Under the pieces are notes generated by a model. It searched no databases and had not been told where the DNA came from. It saw only the letters and a list, made by a program, of their open reading frames with translations. A program made the position numbers and the translations under genes. Shown here piece by piece: positions 35,615 through 43,796 of a stretch of DNA of 64,000 bases. How positions within the stretch are numbered: position 1 is the stretch's first letter; every line of letters begins with the position of its first letter. Origin of the DNA: Bacteroidales bacterium (GTDB taxonomy: Bacteria; Bacteroidota; Bacteroidia; Bacteroidales; UBA932); contig JAFRUH010000021.1 in NCBI GenBank assembly GCA_017438975.1, positions 44,517-108,516 of the forward strand. The letters are read 5' to 3'.

Positions 35615-36627
35615 AGGCCTTTCTGGAGATAACGGTGGATGTCGAGGGCCGCTGCACGGGCCTCGGCGAGGGTCTCGGGGACGGTTTTGGGCCCGGTGCA
35701 GGCACCGGCGAAGAAGATGCCGGGACGGTTGGAGGCGTTGATGCTCCGGATATTGTCGAGGCTCTTGAGGAAGCCGTCGCTGTCGATGTCCAGCCGCGCC
35801 ATCCGGGCGAGACGGGTCATTTCAGGGTTGCAGGCCATCCCGGCCATCAGCACGAGGAGGTCGAGCCGGACCCTCAGGGGCTTGCCCGTCAGGGTATCCT
35901 CGGCCTTGACCTGCAGACGTCCGTCTGCGGTCTCTCCGACTTCGGAGACACGCCCCCTGACGAACTGGATTCCATATTCCTGCTGGGCCCCGAGGTAGAA
36001 GTCCTCGTATTTCTTCCCGAAAAGACGGAGGTCCATGTAGAAGCACCAGACCCGCGCCGAGGGGAACTTTTCCTTGATTTCGATGGCCTGCTTGACGGCA
36101 GTCATGCAGCAGACCTTCGAGCACTCCAGGTTTCCGGCCTTGAGGTCCCGGGAGCCGACGCAATGGACAAAGCCCACATTTTCCGGCACCTCCGGGATAC
36201 GGACGTCCGGCTTGCCGTTGAACCAGGCCTCGAGGTCAGAGTTGGTAATGACGTGGTCATAGACCCCGTATCCGTACTCCTCCTTCCGGGCGGCGTCGAA
36301 GAGCTGGAATCCCGAGGCGACCAGGAGCGACCGGCAGGCGACGTTCACGCCGTTGGAAAGCATAACCTGGTACCCGTCGCGGAGCCGGTTGATGGAGTTG
36401 ACCTTCGTTTCCAGGAAGATGTTCGCGTCGGAGATCTCCTCTCCCAGGCCACGGATGAGGTCCTGGGCGGAAGCCATGTCCGGGAATAGCCGGTGCCACT
36501 GCCCGACATGGCCGCCGAGGCGGTCTTTCTGCTCCACGACGATGGGATGGTAGCCCAGCAGCAAGAGCTGCCGCGCCGCCTCCATTCCGGCGATGCCCCC
36601 GCCGATGATGACAACATTCTCTTTCAT
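35611..36627 (-). CDS. HdrA-like FAD-dependent subunit
   Basis: A 338-residue flavoprotein related to HdrA. The dinucleotide-binding motif VVIIGGGIAGMEAARQL is at the N-terminus. A Cys-rich segment, HCVGSRDL followed by CSKVCCMTA, resembles the HdrA cluster-binding region, and a second FAD motif, GIFFAGACTGPKTVPE, lies near the C-terminus. It lacks the extra N- and C-terminal ferredoxin domains of methanogen HdrA, so it is a short version. The ATG at 36627 is chosen, 2 nt after the HdrB-like stop. Confidence 0.85.
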   Translation of the reverse strand: MKENVVIIGGGIAGMEAARQLLLLGYHPIVVEQKDRLGGHVGQWHRLFPDMASAQDLIRGLGEEISDANIFLETKVNSINRLRDGYQVMLSNGVNVACRSLLVASGFQLFDAARKEEYGYGVYDHVITNSDLEAWFNGKPDVRIPEVPENVGFVHCVGSRDLKAGNLECSKVCCMTAVKQAIEIKEKFPSARVWCFYMDLRLFGKKYEDFYLGAQQEYGIQFVRGRVSEVGETADGRLQVKAEDTLTGKPLRVRLDLLVLMAGMACNPEMTRLARMARLDIDSDGFLKSLDNIRSINASNRPGIFFAGACTGPKTVPETLAEARAAALDIHRYLQKGL

Positions 36628-36629
36628 CG

Positions 36630-37700
36630 TCAAAAACATTTGAGGTTCGTGGGAAGTTCCGGCTTGAGGAGGTCTTCCTTGTTGAGACCCAGATACTTCG
36701 CCTTCGGATCATATTCGACCCCGATCCGGTCCAGGAAAGGTTCCACGGCGACCTGGTGCAGCTGGAGTCCGAGGTCCCAGGGATCATAGCCGAGCACCAG
36801 GCCGGCCAGTTCCTCGTAGGTGAAGACAGGGATGCCGAATCCGTCCTTCCCGTAGGTCTTGCCCGTCTGCTCGGAGATGACGTACTGCCACCGGTCCATG
36901 AAATAGCAGCATCCCGGGCAGTTCGTCAGGATCGCCTGGATGCCGTAGGGCTCCATCGATTCGAACTTCTTGTGGGTATTCGACACGCAGTAACCGCGGT
37001 TCGCTTTCATATGGTACTGCCGGAACCCGTAACCGCAGCAGTGGCGGCGTTCGGGGTAGTCGACGACCTGGCCTCCCCAGCTTTCGATCATTCCCGCAAG
37101 GACATAGGGATACTCGGCCCCGCCGATGCCCTTCGAAGGGAACATCTTGGCGTAGTGGCATCCGATATGCTCCGCCATCCGGACGGGCTCTCCCGTCTCC
37201 TTGTCAATGAGGCGGTAGCGGGCCTTTTCGGCAATCTCATTCCGCCAGTGATAGATCAGGTCGCTCGTATGGGCCAGATACTTCGGCTTGTTGAATTCCC
37301 TCCGGCAGGCCTTCCAGAGCTGTTCCCGGATCCGGGTTTCGAGTTCGGGAAATTCCCGCCAGGTTTCCAGGATCTCGACATAGTTGCCGAACGAGGTGAC
37401 GCAGCTCGGGACATAGTTCTCGTACCCGGATTCGGTCATCAGGGCGAACTGGCGGGCGACGATGGTCATCGCCGTCTCCTGGGGAATCGCGTCACAGTGG
37501 TAAGCGATGCCTCCGCAGGTGGTATGATAAGGGGTCTCATAGACATCCTTTCCGAGATCGTTCCGGGTGATGTCGGTGAATTTCCGTTCGCTGGCAGGAA
37601 AGAAATTCTGCCGGATGCAGCTCCTGACGTAATACCAGTGGTCGTCGGGAATCTCTTTCTGGTAGTCCTTCCAGATTTTCTGTTTGCCCTCGTAAATCAT
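36630..37700 (-). CDS. HdrB-like CCG-domain subunit
   Basis: A 356-residue protein of the HdrB family, the subunit that in methanogens holds the non-cubane [4Fe-4S] clusters reducing heterodisulfide. Cys-rich segments are HTTCGGIAYHCDAI, IGCHYAK, RRHCCGYGFRQ and TNCPGCCYFMD. This supports at least one CCG-type site; the first half is degenerate compared with canonical HdrB. It overlaps the HdrC-like gene by 4 nt. Confidence 0.83.
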   Translation of the reverse strand: MIYEGKQKIWKDYQKEIPDDHWYYVRSCIRQNFFPASERKFTDITRNDLGKDVYETPYHTTCGGIAYHCDAIPQETAMTIVARQFALMTESGYENYVPSCVTSFGNYVEILETWREFPELETRIREQLWKACRREFNKPKYLAHTSDLIYHWRNEIAEKARYRLIDKETGEPVRMAEHIGCHYAKMFPSKGIGGAEYPYVLAGMIESWGGQVVDYPERRHCCGYGFRQYHMKANRGYCVSNTHKKFESMEPYGIQAILTNCPGCCYFMDRWQYVISEQTGKTYGKDGFGIPVFTYEELAGLVLGYDPWDLGLQLHQVAVEPFLDRIGVEYDPKAKYLGLNKEDLLKPELPTNLKCF

Positions 37701-38392
37701 TCGTTGAAATGTTTGTCCGAACTGTATTCGAACGCTTTTTTCTCATATTCTTCCAGGCTCATCCCCATCTCTTCCGCTTTCTGCTGGGAGTATTTTTCGA
37801 CGAGGCTGATGCGCTCGGTGGCGCCGGTGACGTCGAAGATGGCCTTCAGTTCGTCCAGGGATTCCTGCGGGATGCGCCTCAGCACCCCGGGACCGTCCCC
37901 CTTGTAGTTCGCCCCCAGCCGCTCGAGACTCTTTTCCAGATGGTCCATGTGCCATTTCCAGACGGGACCGGACTCCTTGTGATCGTTCCAGTCGAAGGTC
38001 TCGGGGTAGACGCAATAGCCGAATTCGAGGATATTGCGGGAGAAGGTACGGGTAAGGGGAAGCATCTGGCGTCCCTTTTCGGAGCGGGTGAACAGTCCGG
38101 TCCGGATGCTGAGGTCCCGCAGGGCCATGATCACGAGTCCGGGCCCGTTCTTCCGGGGACACCGGGTCAGGCAGCTCATGCATTCCCCGCAGTACCAGAT
38201 CGTATCGGAAGAAAGGAGCTCTTCGATCTGCCGGTCATCCCGGGTCTGGACGATGTCCACGATTTTCCGGGGGTCGTACCGGTAGAACTCCGCGGCCGGG
38301 CAGACGGCCGTGCAGGTCCCGCAGTTGATGCAGGAATGGTATCCTTCCTTGAAACGGTAGTCTTTTTCGAGTTCCTCGAACAAATGGTTCAT
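37697..38392 (-). CDS. HdrC-like 4Fe-4S protein (large)
   Basis: A 231-residue HdrC-type protein. It has two ferredoxin motifs near the N-terminus (CINCGTCTAVCPA and CGECMSCLTRCPR) and a helical C-terminal half typical of HdrC. The ATG at 38392 is taken; the longer frame lies inside the SDR gene. With the HdrB-like and HdrA-like proteins downstream it would make an HdrABC-type soluble complex. Confidence 0.85.
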   Translation of the reverse strand: MNHLFEELEKDYRFKEGYHSCINCGTCTAVCPAAEFYRYDPRKIVDIVQTRDDRQIEELLSSDTIWYCGECMSCLTRCPRKNGPGLVIMALRDLSIRTGLFTRSEKGRQMLPLTRTFSRNILEFGYCVYPETFDWNDHKESGPVWKWHMDHLEKSLERLGANYKGDGPGVLRRIPQESLDELKAIFDVTGATERISLVEKYSQQKAEEMGMSLEEYEKKAFEYSSDKHFNE

Positions 38393-38396
38393 ATTC

Positions 38397-39182
38397 TCAG
38401 ACGGGTTTGATCTTCCGGGCAAGGCGTGCGCAGAGCCCGGGGAAGAAGCGTTTGACATAGACCATCGCGAGCTCTCCTCCGCCGACGAGCACTTCACGCC
38501 GGCCTTTCCGGACGGCCCTGACGATGGTACGGGCGGCTTTTTCCGGAGAGATGCCGCCTTCCTGGCCCGGGTCCATCTTCCCGTGTGGCTTCCCGCCCTT
38601 GTCGAGGGCGCGGAGGGAGATGGGGGTCCTGACGCGTCCCGGGCAGACGATCGTCACCCGGATGCCCTTGCCGTATGCTTCCGCCTGCAGGGTCTCGAAG
38701 AACCCGTACAGGGCGAATTTGGAGGAACTGTAGCCGCATCGCAGCGGGAATCCGAAGCGTCCCGCAATCGAGGTCGTGACGGCGATATGGCCGCCACCCC
38801 TTCCTTCCATCAGCGGGAGCAGTTCCCGGGCGATGGCGGCGGGGGCGAAGTAATTGATTTCCATGATCTGGCGGATCATGTCCATGGAAGTATCCTCCAC
38901 GGTTGTCCGTTGGCTGATGCCGGCGTTGAGGAAAGCGACACCGATTCCGCCGAAGGCGTCCCAGGCCTTCCGGACCAGGTCTTCGATTCCGTCCGGTTCG
39001 CGGAGGTCATAGGGGAGGATGACGACTTCCTTCGCTCCTTTTTCCCGGCACTTTTCCCCGACCGGGGCGAGGCGCTCCGCGGAAGAGGATGTCAGGATGA
39101 GGGACGCCCCGGAGGCCGCCCACTCGTAGGCGCACGCCTCTCCGATCCCGGAGGAAGCTCCTGTGATCCAGACCGTTTCCAT
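38397..39182 (-). CDS. short-chain dehydrogenase/reductase (3-ketoacyl-base reductase candidate)
   Basis: A classical SDR of 261 residues with the nucleotide motif TGASSGIG (7-14), the NAG motif (86-88), Ser138 and the catalytic Y151-x3-K155 (YSSSK). The C-terminus is hydrophobic and basic (KRFFPGLCARLARKIKPV), as in membrane-associated lipid reductases such as 3-ketosphinganine reductase or DHRS7. In an operon with a cysteate synthase-like gene, reduction of 3-ketocapnine is a reasonable hypothesis. It sits 4 nt from each neighbour. Confidence 0.88.
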   Translation of the reverse strand: METVWITGASSGIGEACAYEWAASGASLILTSSSAERLAPVGEKCREKGAKEVVILPYDLREPDGIEDLVRKAWDAFGGIGVAFLNAGISQRTTVEDTSMDMIRQIMEINYFAPAAIARELLPLMEGRGGGHIAVTTSIAGRFGFPLRCGYSSSKFALYGFFETLQAEAYGKGIRVTIVCPGRVRTPISLRALDKGGKPHGKMDPGQEGGISPEKAARTIVRAVRKGRREVLVGGGELAMVYVKRFFPGLCARLARKIKPV

Positions 39183-39186
39183 CGGC

Positions 39187-40266
39187 CTAGGCCTCTCTGA
39201 TTTTTTCCCGGGAGACGAGTCCCATCATCCGGAAGAGGAACTTGGGAAGGGGCTTGAGCGGATCCCGTTTCTTCATGTCGATCACCCATCCCAGCTTCTT
39301 GACGACCGGGACCTTGTGGGTCTCGACGAACTCGATCAGGGTCCCGTCGGGGTCTTCGATATAGGTGAAATGGCCGGAAGCGTCGCCCATGTCGAAACTG
39401 GTGTCGCCGGGGCAGCTGTCCACGGTGAAGGGATGGCCTTTTTCCGCACAGAATTTCCCGAATGCGCGCATGCCGGTGACGTCATAGCAGATCTGGATGA
39501 ACCCGGGATCGCCCCAGAACCGGCCCTCGAAAATCTTTCGGGGCGTCCGGTCCAGGGCCTGGACGAGTTCGATGCAATCCGGTCCCATCAGTTCGGAGAA
39601 GGCTCCTTTCCTTCGGCGCGAAGTGCCGAGGAGAACCCTCCGGTACCGCTCTCCGGCGCCGGGGAGGATCGACCAGTCGCCGAACACACCGGTTTCGTCG
39701 TACCGGACCGTGTCATATCCGAGGATTTCGCGGTAGAAGGCAATGGACCGGTCCATATCCGTGACCCCGACGAGGGCTCCGCCCATTCCGCCGTTCAGAC
39801 GCTTCTCCCGGAGGAAGACATAGTCGGTCTGGATGACCTGGAAACAATTGCCATACAGGTCCTTGACATAGAAGCAGGGCGTTCCGTCCGGAAGGGTCGA
39901 CACCGGGCCGACATTCTCCCACTTCGAGGAGATTTCCTTATGGAAGGCGGCGACGTCCCCGCAGTTGAGCTTGGCGGCGAAAATCCCGAGGTCTCCCGGA
40001 GCGACGGAGAAGGGAACCGGCAGGGGCTTCCTCTCTGAATACTGCCAGATCTCGAATCCGCCTCCTCCCCGGAGGCTCACGGCGATGCAGGCGTGGCGCT
40101 TGTGGGGGACGCCTCCCGTATAGGGCAGCATCCGCTCCGCCACCGTATCGTCCTCCAGGATCCGGATATCGATTCCGAACATCCCGATGAACCAGTTCCA
40201 GGACTTCCTGAAATCTACCGTTCCGACTCCCACCTGCTGGATGCCGGATATCGTGAAATTACTCAT
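39187..40266 (-). CDS. two-domain VOC (glyoxalase/extradiol dioxygenase-like) protein
   Basis: A 359-residue protein with two vicinal-oxygen-chelate repeats (about 5-145 and 155-305; GVGTVDFRKSWNWF and GVTDMDRSIAFYREILGY). Candidate metal ligands include a His in each half (KRHACIAV; GHFTYIEDPDGTLIEF) and terminal Glu residues. The C-terminal tail is basic. The reaction is unknown; VOC proteins include isomerases, lyases and dioxygenases. The ATG at 40266 is used, because the upstream extension lies within upp. It is the second gene of the operon, between upp and the SDR. Confidence 0.83.
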   Translation of the reverse strand: MSNFTISGIQQVGVGTVDFRKSWNWFIGMFGIDIRILEDDTVAERMLPYTGGVPHKRHACIAVSLRGGGGFEIWQYSERKPLPVPFSVAPGDLGIFAAKLNCGDVAAFHKEISSKWENVGPVSTLPDGTPCFYVKDLYGNCFQVIQTDYVFLREKRLNGGMGGALVGVTDMDRSIAFYREILGYDTVRYDETGVFGDWSILPGAGERYRRVLLGTSRRRKGAFSELMGPDCIELVQALDRTPRKIFEGRFWGDPGFIQICYDVTGMRAFGKFCAEKGHPFTVDSCPGDTSFDMGDASGHFTYIEDPDGTLIEFVETHKVPVVKKLGWVIDMKKRDPLKPLPKFLFRMMGLVSREKIREA

Positions 40267-40274
40267 GTGTATCG

Positions 40275-40904
40275 TTATTTGGTCCCGAAAATCCGGTCTC
40301 CTGCATCGCCGAGACCCGGGACGATATAGGCGTTCTCGTTGAGGTGGTCGTCGACGGCCGCGACATAGATGTCGACGTCCGGGTGCTCTTTCTGGACCTT
40401 TGAAATTCCTTCCGGAACGCTGACAAGGCACATCAGGCGGATATTCTTGCAGCCCCTCTCCTTGAGCATCGCAATCGCGTCGCAGGCGCTTCCGCCGGTT
40501 GCGAGCATCGGGTCGGTCACGATGACCATCCGGTCCTGGATATCCTCCGGAAGCTTGCAGTAGTAGACGACGGGTTTATGGGTCTCTTCGTTGCGGTACA
40601 GGCCGATATGTCCGACCCTGGCGACCGGAACGAGGGTGTGCAGTCCTTCGACCATTCCCAGACCGGCCCTCAGGATCGGGACGATGGCAAGTTTCCTGCC
40701 GGAGACTTCCTTGGCGCTCATCTTGCAAAGGGGCGTTTCGATCTCGACGTCTTCGAGCGGGATGTCGCGGGTAACCTCGTATCCCATCAGAAGGGAGATC
40801 TCATTCAACAGTTCCCGGAAATCCTTGGATCCGGTTTTCTTGTCCCGCATGATTGTCAGTTTGTGCTGGATCATCGGGTGGTCGATAACATGCAGTTGGC
40901 TCAT
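40275..40904 (-). CDS. upp: uracil phosphoribosyltransferase
   Basis: Pyrimidine salvage enzyme making UMP from uracil and PRPP, 209 residues. The PRPP-binding loop is [15 protein letters not shown], with the uracil-site [13 protein letters not shown] at the C-terminus. It is the first gene after a perfect promoter and ends only 8 nt before the VOC gene, so it appears to lead the whole Hdr/cysteate-synthase operon. That is an odd partner for a housekeeping enzyme. Confidence 0.95.
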   Translation of the reverse strand: MSQLHVIDHPMIQHKLTIMRDKKTGSKDFRELLNEISLLMGYEVTRDIPLEDVEIETPLCKMSAKEVSGRKLAIVPILRAGLGMVEGLHTLVPVARVGHIGLYRNEETHKPVVYYCKLPEDIQDRMVIVTDPMLATGGSACDAIAMLKERGCKNIRLMCLVSVPEGISKVQKEHPDVDIYVAAVDDHLNENAYIVPGLGDAGDRIFGTK

Positions 40905-40936
40905 AATTAATGCAGTCTTTTATAAAAAAGGTTCTC

Positions 40937-40968
40937 CAAAGTTAACGAATCCTGCCCACTTGAACAAA
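40937..40968 (-). promoter_or_regulatory. promoter of the upp operon
   Basis: On the minus strand TTTG (40965-40968), 20 nt, TAACTTTG (40937-40944): a perfect Bacteroidetes -33/-7 promoter, about 30 nt upstream of the upp ATG. No comparable element is obvious between the genes downstream, consistent with one long transcript. Confidence 0.85.
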
Positions 40969-40977
40969 ATTTTGTTG

Positions 40978-42195
40978 TCAGCGTCCCGCAGCCCGAACGG
41001 CGACGGAGCGGAGCCAGGGGGCGAGGTCAGCCCCCGTCCCGCAGGTCGGGACCGGTTCCTCAAAAGCGGATAATTTGAAGATAGTCAGGTAGTTCACGCA
41101 GGATTTCAGGTAGGAAAGGTTCATCGACGGGTGGGCGTTGTCGCTTTGGTAGATGACGACGTCCGGCCGCTCTTTCAAAACGGTCAGCGAGGCGTTTCCG
41201 ATGGGGGAAACCTCTCCTCCGACGGCTTCCGCCATCTCTCGGGAGGCCCGTTCCACGGCGGTGTCCATCGCTTCACGGCTTCCTGCGCCTCCATAGTTCT
41301 TGGCCAGGTAGGACCAGCCGCGTTCGATGATGATCCGGCAGCCCGGACTGAAAGCCCGGATCTTATCGACGAGGGCGATGCAGTCGTCCATCAGCTGGCG
41401 GTTCCCTTCCGGATCGAGCCCGTACGTCGTCATCGGAATCGTATTGTTCTGGAGGACGGCGACATCGTATCCTCCTTTCCGGATCAGTTCATCCGTCCTC
41501 TTCAGTCCGAGATGCTGGGCGAAGGTCTGCCCGCCTTTCGTGCTGAGTTCGATGTCCAGATATCGGCCCTGGCTCCAGGCGATTTCCTTCAGCATGGACG
41601 CCGAGAAATTGTAATACGTATTGGAGTTGCCGAGGATGAGGACGCGGAGCGTATCTTTGGGGACGGCCGGTGGGAGTTGCTGGACCGATGCGGCGGTGAA
41701 AAAGGCGTGGCAGAGTCCGGCGGACCGGATGGGTCTTCCGGACGCGCGCTCTTCGGGCGTGGGCAGCGGCCGGATCCGGACCCTGAGCTCTTTCCGGATG
41801 GGGCGTGACAGGATGAATGTCGTCAGCTCCGTCGCCGGATGGCTTTCCGTGTTGTACGCCCGGAACTCCTTGAGGTTCACCCACTTCCTCCCGTCATAAT
41901 ATTCTGCCCGGTAGCGTTCGGCCTGTCCTTTCCGGGCCAAGATGCTGAAATCGAATTCGAGAGGAGTCTTCTTGTCCAGTTTCCGGACCGGTATGTGGAA
42001 AACCCAGCAGCTGTCATTCGCCGTCCCTTCGACAGGTTCATAGGAGGCGCGGGCCTGGGCGCGGCCGGGGGTGCCGCCTTCCGTCGCGAAGCCGGGATTT
42101 TCACCCTTCGGAATGACCCATTTTACCGGAAAGCCTTCGCCCGTGAGGAGAAGGACGGCCGCAAGGAGCGCTTGGGTAAGAATGGAATGGAACAT
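40978..42195 (-). CDS. secreted SGNH/GDSL-type hydrolase
   Basis: A 405-residue exported protein (signal peptide residues 1 to about 20). Residues 25-165 form an unrecognised beta-rich N-domain. The C-terminal domain has an SGNH-like start LILGNSNTYYNFSA (nucleophile Ser), a middle LQNNTIPMTT oxyanion region and the catalytic Asp-His segment SDNAHPS. It could be an acetyl- or methyl-esterase acting on uronate-containing glycans, because it lies 6 nt downstream of uxuB. That role is inference. Confidence 0.78.
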   Translation of the reverse strand: MFHSILTQALLAAVLLLTGEGFPVKWVIPKGENPGFATEGGTPGRAQARASYEPVEGTANDSCWVFHIPVRKLDKKTPLEFDFSILARKGQAERYRAEYYDGRKWVNLKEFRAYNTESHPATELTTFILSRPIRKELRVRIRPLPTPEERASGRPIRSAGLCHAFFTAASVQQLPPAVPKDTLRVLILGNSNTYYNFSASMLKEIAWSQGRYLDIELSTKGGQTFAQHLGLKRTDELIRKGGYDVAVLQNNTIPMTTYGLDPEGNRQLMDDCIALVDKIRAFSPGCRIIIERGWSYLAKNYGGAGSREAMDTAVERASREMAEAVGGEVSPIGNASLTVLKERPDVVIYQSDNAHPSMNLSYLKSCVNYLTIFKLSAFEEPVPTCGTGADLAPWLRSVAVRAAGR

Positions 42196-42201
42196 AGATT
42201 C

Positions 42202-43788
42202 TTATCGTGCTTTTACATATTTATGCAGCGTGGCGCGTACGGCACCGGGGCCGGAGAAAAGCTCGCGGACCATCCCTTCGATGCGCCCGCCGAGACCCGC
42301 CTCGTAGAGGTCCAGCCCGAAAATGTCCGCCCTGGAATAGAGTTCCTTCAGACAGCCGTAGTCCTGGTCCGGCCTGCCGACCTCGAGGGGAGCGACGAGG
42401 GCCTGGAGTTCCGCGAGATTCGGGTCGGGGGAGGGGCTGAAAGGGTTCCCGTCGTCGAGGATTCCTTTCAGGTAGCGAGCATAACCCGCCAGGGTGAGCG
42501 GAATCAGCACCAGGTTGTCCATGTCCAGCCCGCGGTCGATGTACTTTTTGATCGTCTCGCCGAAACGGATGGACAGTTTATGGCTGGTGTCCATGGCGAT
42601 GCGCTGCGGTGAATCGGGCATGAAGGGGTTCGGCAGCCGGCGCAGGATCACGTCGCCGATGAATTCATAGGGATTCAGCACGACGGGGTCCGTCACGACC
42701 GGCATGGCTTCGATGTATCCGATCTTCTGGATGAACGGGCGCAGGTCTTCGTCGGCCATCTCGGCGCTGATGAGGTCGTAGCCCAGCAGGCAGCCGAAAA
42801 TGCTCATCGCCGTGTGCAGGGGATTCAGGCAGGTCGTGACCTTCATCGTCTCGACCTTGTCGACCGTTTCGCGGGAGGTGAAGAGGACTCCGGCTGTCTC
42901 GAGGGGCGGGCGTCCGTTGGTATAGTGGTCCTCGATGACGAGGTACTGTACTTCCTCGGAATTGACGAAGGGGGCCGTGAAGGTATGCCGGGCGGTCTCG
43001 ATATAGGCGTTGTCCTCGAATCCGTCCGCGGCGAGGAGTTCTTTTACTTTCTCATGGGGACGGGGGGTGATCTTGTCGATCATGGACCAGGGGAAGGCGA
43101 TTTTCGTCCCGTCCCGGAGATAGGAGAGGAAGTCTTCGGGGGCGAGGCCCTCTTCAACCCACCGCTCCGCATAGGCGAAGACCCCTGCCCGGACCTTGTC
43201 CCCGTTGTGGGAGCAGTTGTCCATGCTCTGGACGGTCAGGGGAAGCGCCCCGGCGTTGAACCGTTCCAGGAGCAGGGCGGCGACCTTTCCCATCGCAAGC
43301 CGGGGCTTCAGTCCGCACTCCAGGTCGGCGGGGGCGACGGCATAGCCCTTTTCCGTGATCGTGAAGGAGATCATCTGCAGGGTCGGGCTCCGGAAGATTT
43401 CAGTCAGCCGCTGCCAGTCGGAGAAGACGTAATCGGCCTTGAGAGCCTCCGTAACGGAGGCGATGACCGTCTTCTCAATCGTCCCGGAGGGCTGGAGGCT
43501 GACGGAAAGCGAAAGGTTCCCGTAGGGTTGGTAGACCTTGTCGACCACTTCGAAGTCGAAGGTCTCCGCGACGATGACGCCGCGGTCGAATTTCCCGTCG
43601 TTCAGCAGTCCGTTGAGGAGGGCGGCCGGGAAGGCGCGGAAGATGTTGCCTCCTCCGAAATGGACCCAGACGGGTTCCCGGAAGGTTTTTTCGCGGACCT
43701 CCGCGATGTTGAATTTCGGGAGCCGGTATCCCTTGGACTCCCATTCGGCGGGGTTGAATTCTCCGCTGAGTATTTCGGTCAGTTTCAT
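42202..43788 (-). CDS. uxuB: fructuronate reductase / mannitol dehydrogenase family
   Basis: A 528-residue NAD-dependent long-chain mannitol-dehydrogenase family enzyme. It has the N-terminal VWVHFGGGNIFRAF nucleotide site, TVQSMDNCSHNG and the catalytic lysine segment DTSHKLSIRFGET. With mannonate dehydratase directly upstream it would reduce D-fructuronate to D-mannonate in glucuronate catabolism. The first frame start is TTG at 43800; the ATG at 43788 gives the family N-terminus and is preferred. Confidence 0.9.
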   Translation of the reverse strand: MKLTEILSGEFNPAEWESKGYRLPKFNIAEVREKTFREPVWVHFGGGNIFRAFPAALLNGLLNDGKFDRGVIVAETFDFEVVDKVYQPYGNLSLSVSLQPSGTIEKTVIASVTEALKADYVFSDWQRLTEIFRSPTLQMISFTITEKGYAVAPADLECGLKPRLAMGKVAALLLERFNAGALPLTVQSMDNCSHNGDKVRAGVFAYAERWVEEGLAPEDFLSYLRDGTKIAFPWSMIDKITPRPHEKVKELLAADGFEDNAYIETARHTFTAPFVNSEEVQYLVIEDHYTNGRPPLETAGVLFTSRETVDKVETMKVTTCLNPLHTAMSIFGCLLGYDLISAEMADEDLRPFIQKIGYIEAMPVVTDPVVLNPYEFIGDVILRRLPNPFMPDSPQRIAMDTSHKLSIRFGETIKKYIDRGLDMDNLVLIPLTLAGYARYLKGILDDGNPFSPSPDPNLAELQALVAPLEVGRPDQDYGCLKELYSRADIFGLDLYEAGLGGRIEGMVRELFSGPGAVRATLHKYVKAR

Positions 43789-43796
43789 CTTGGCTG

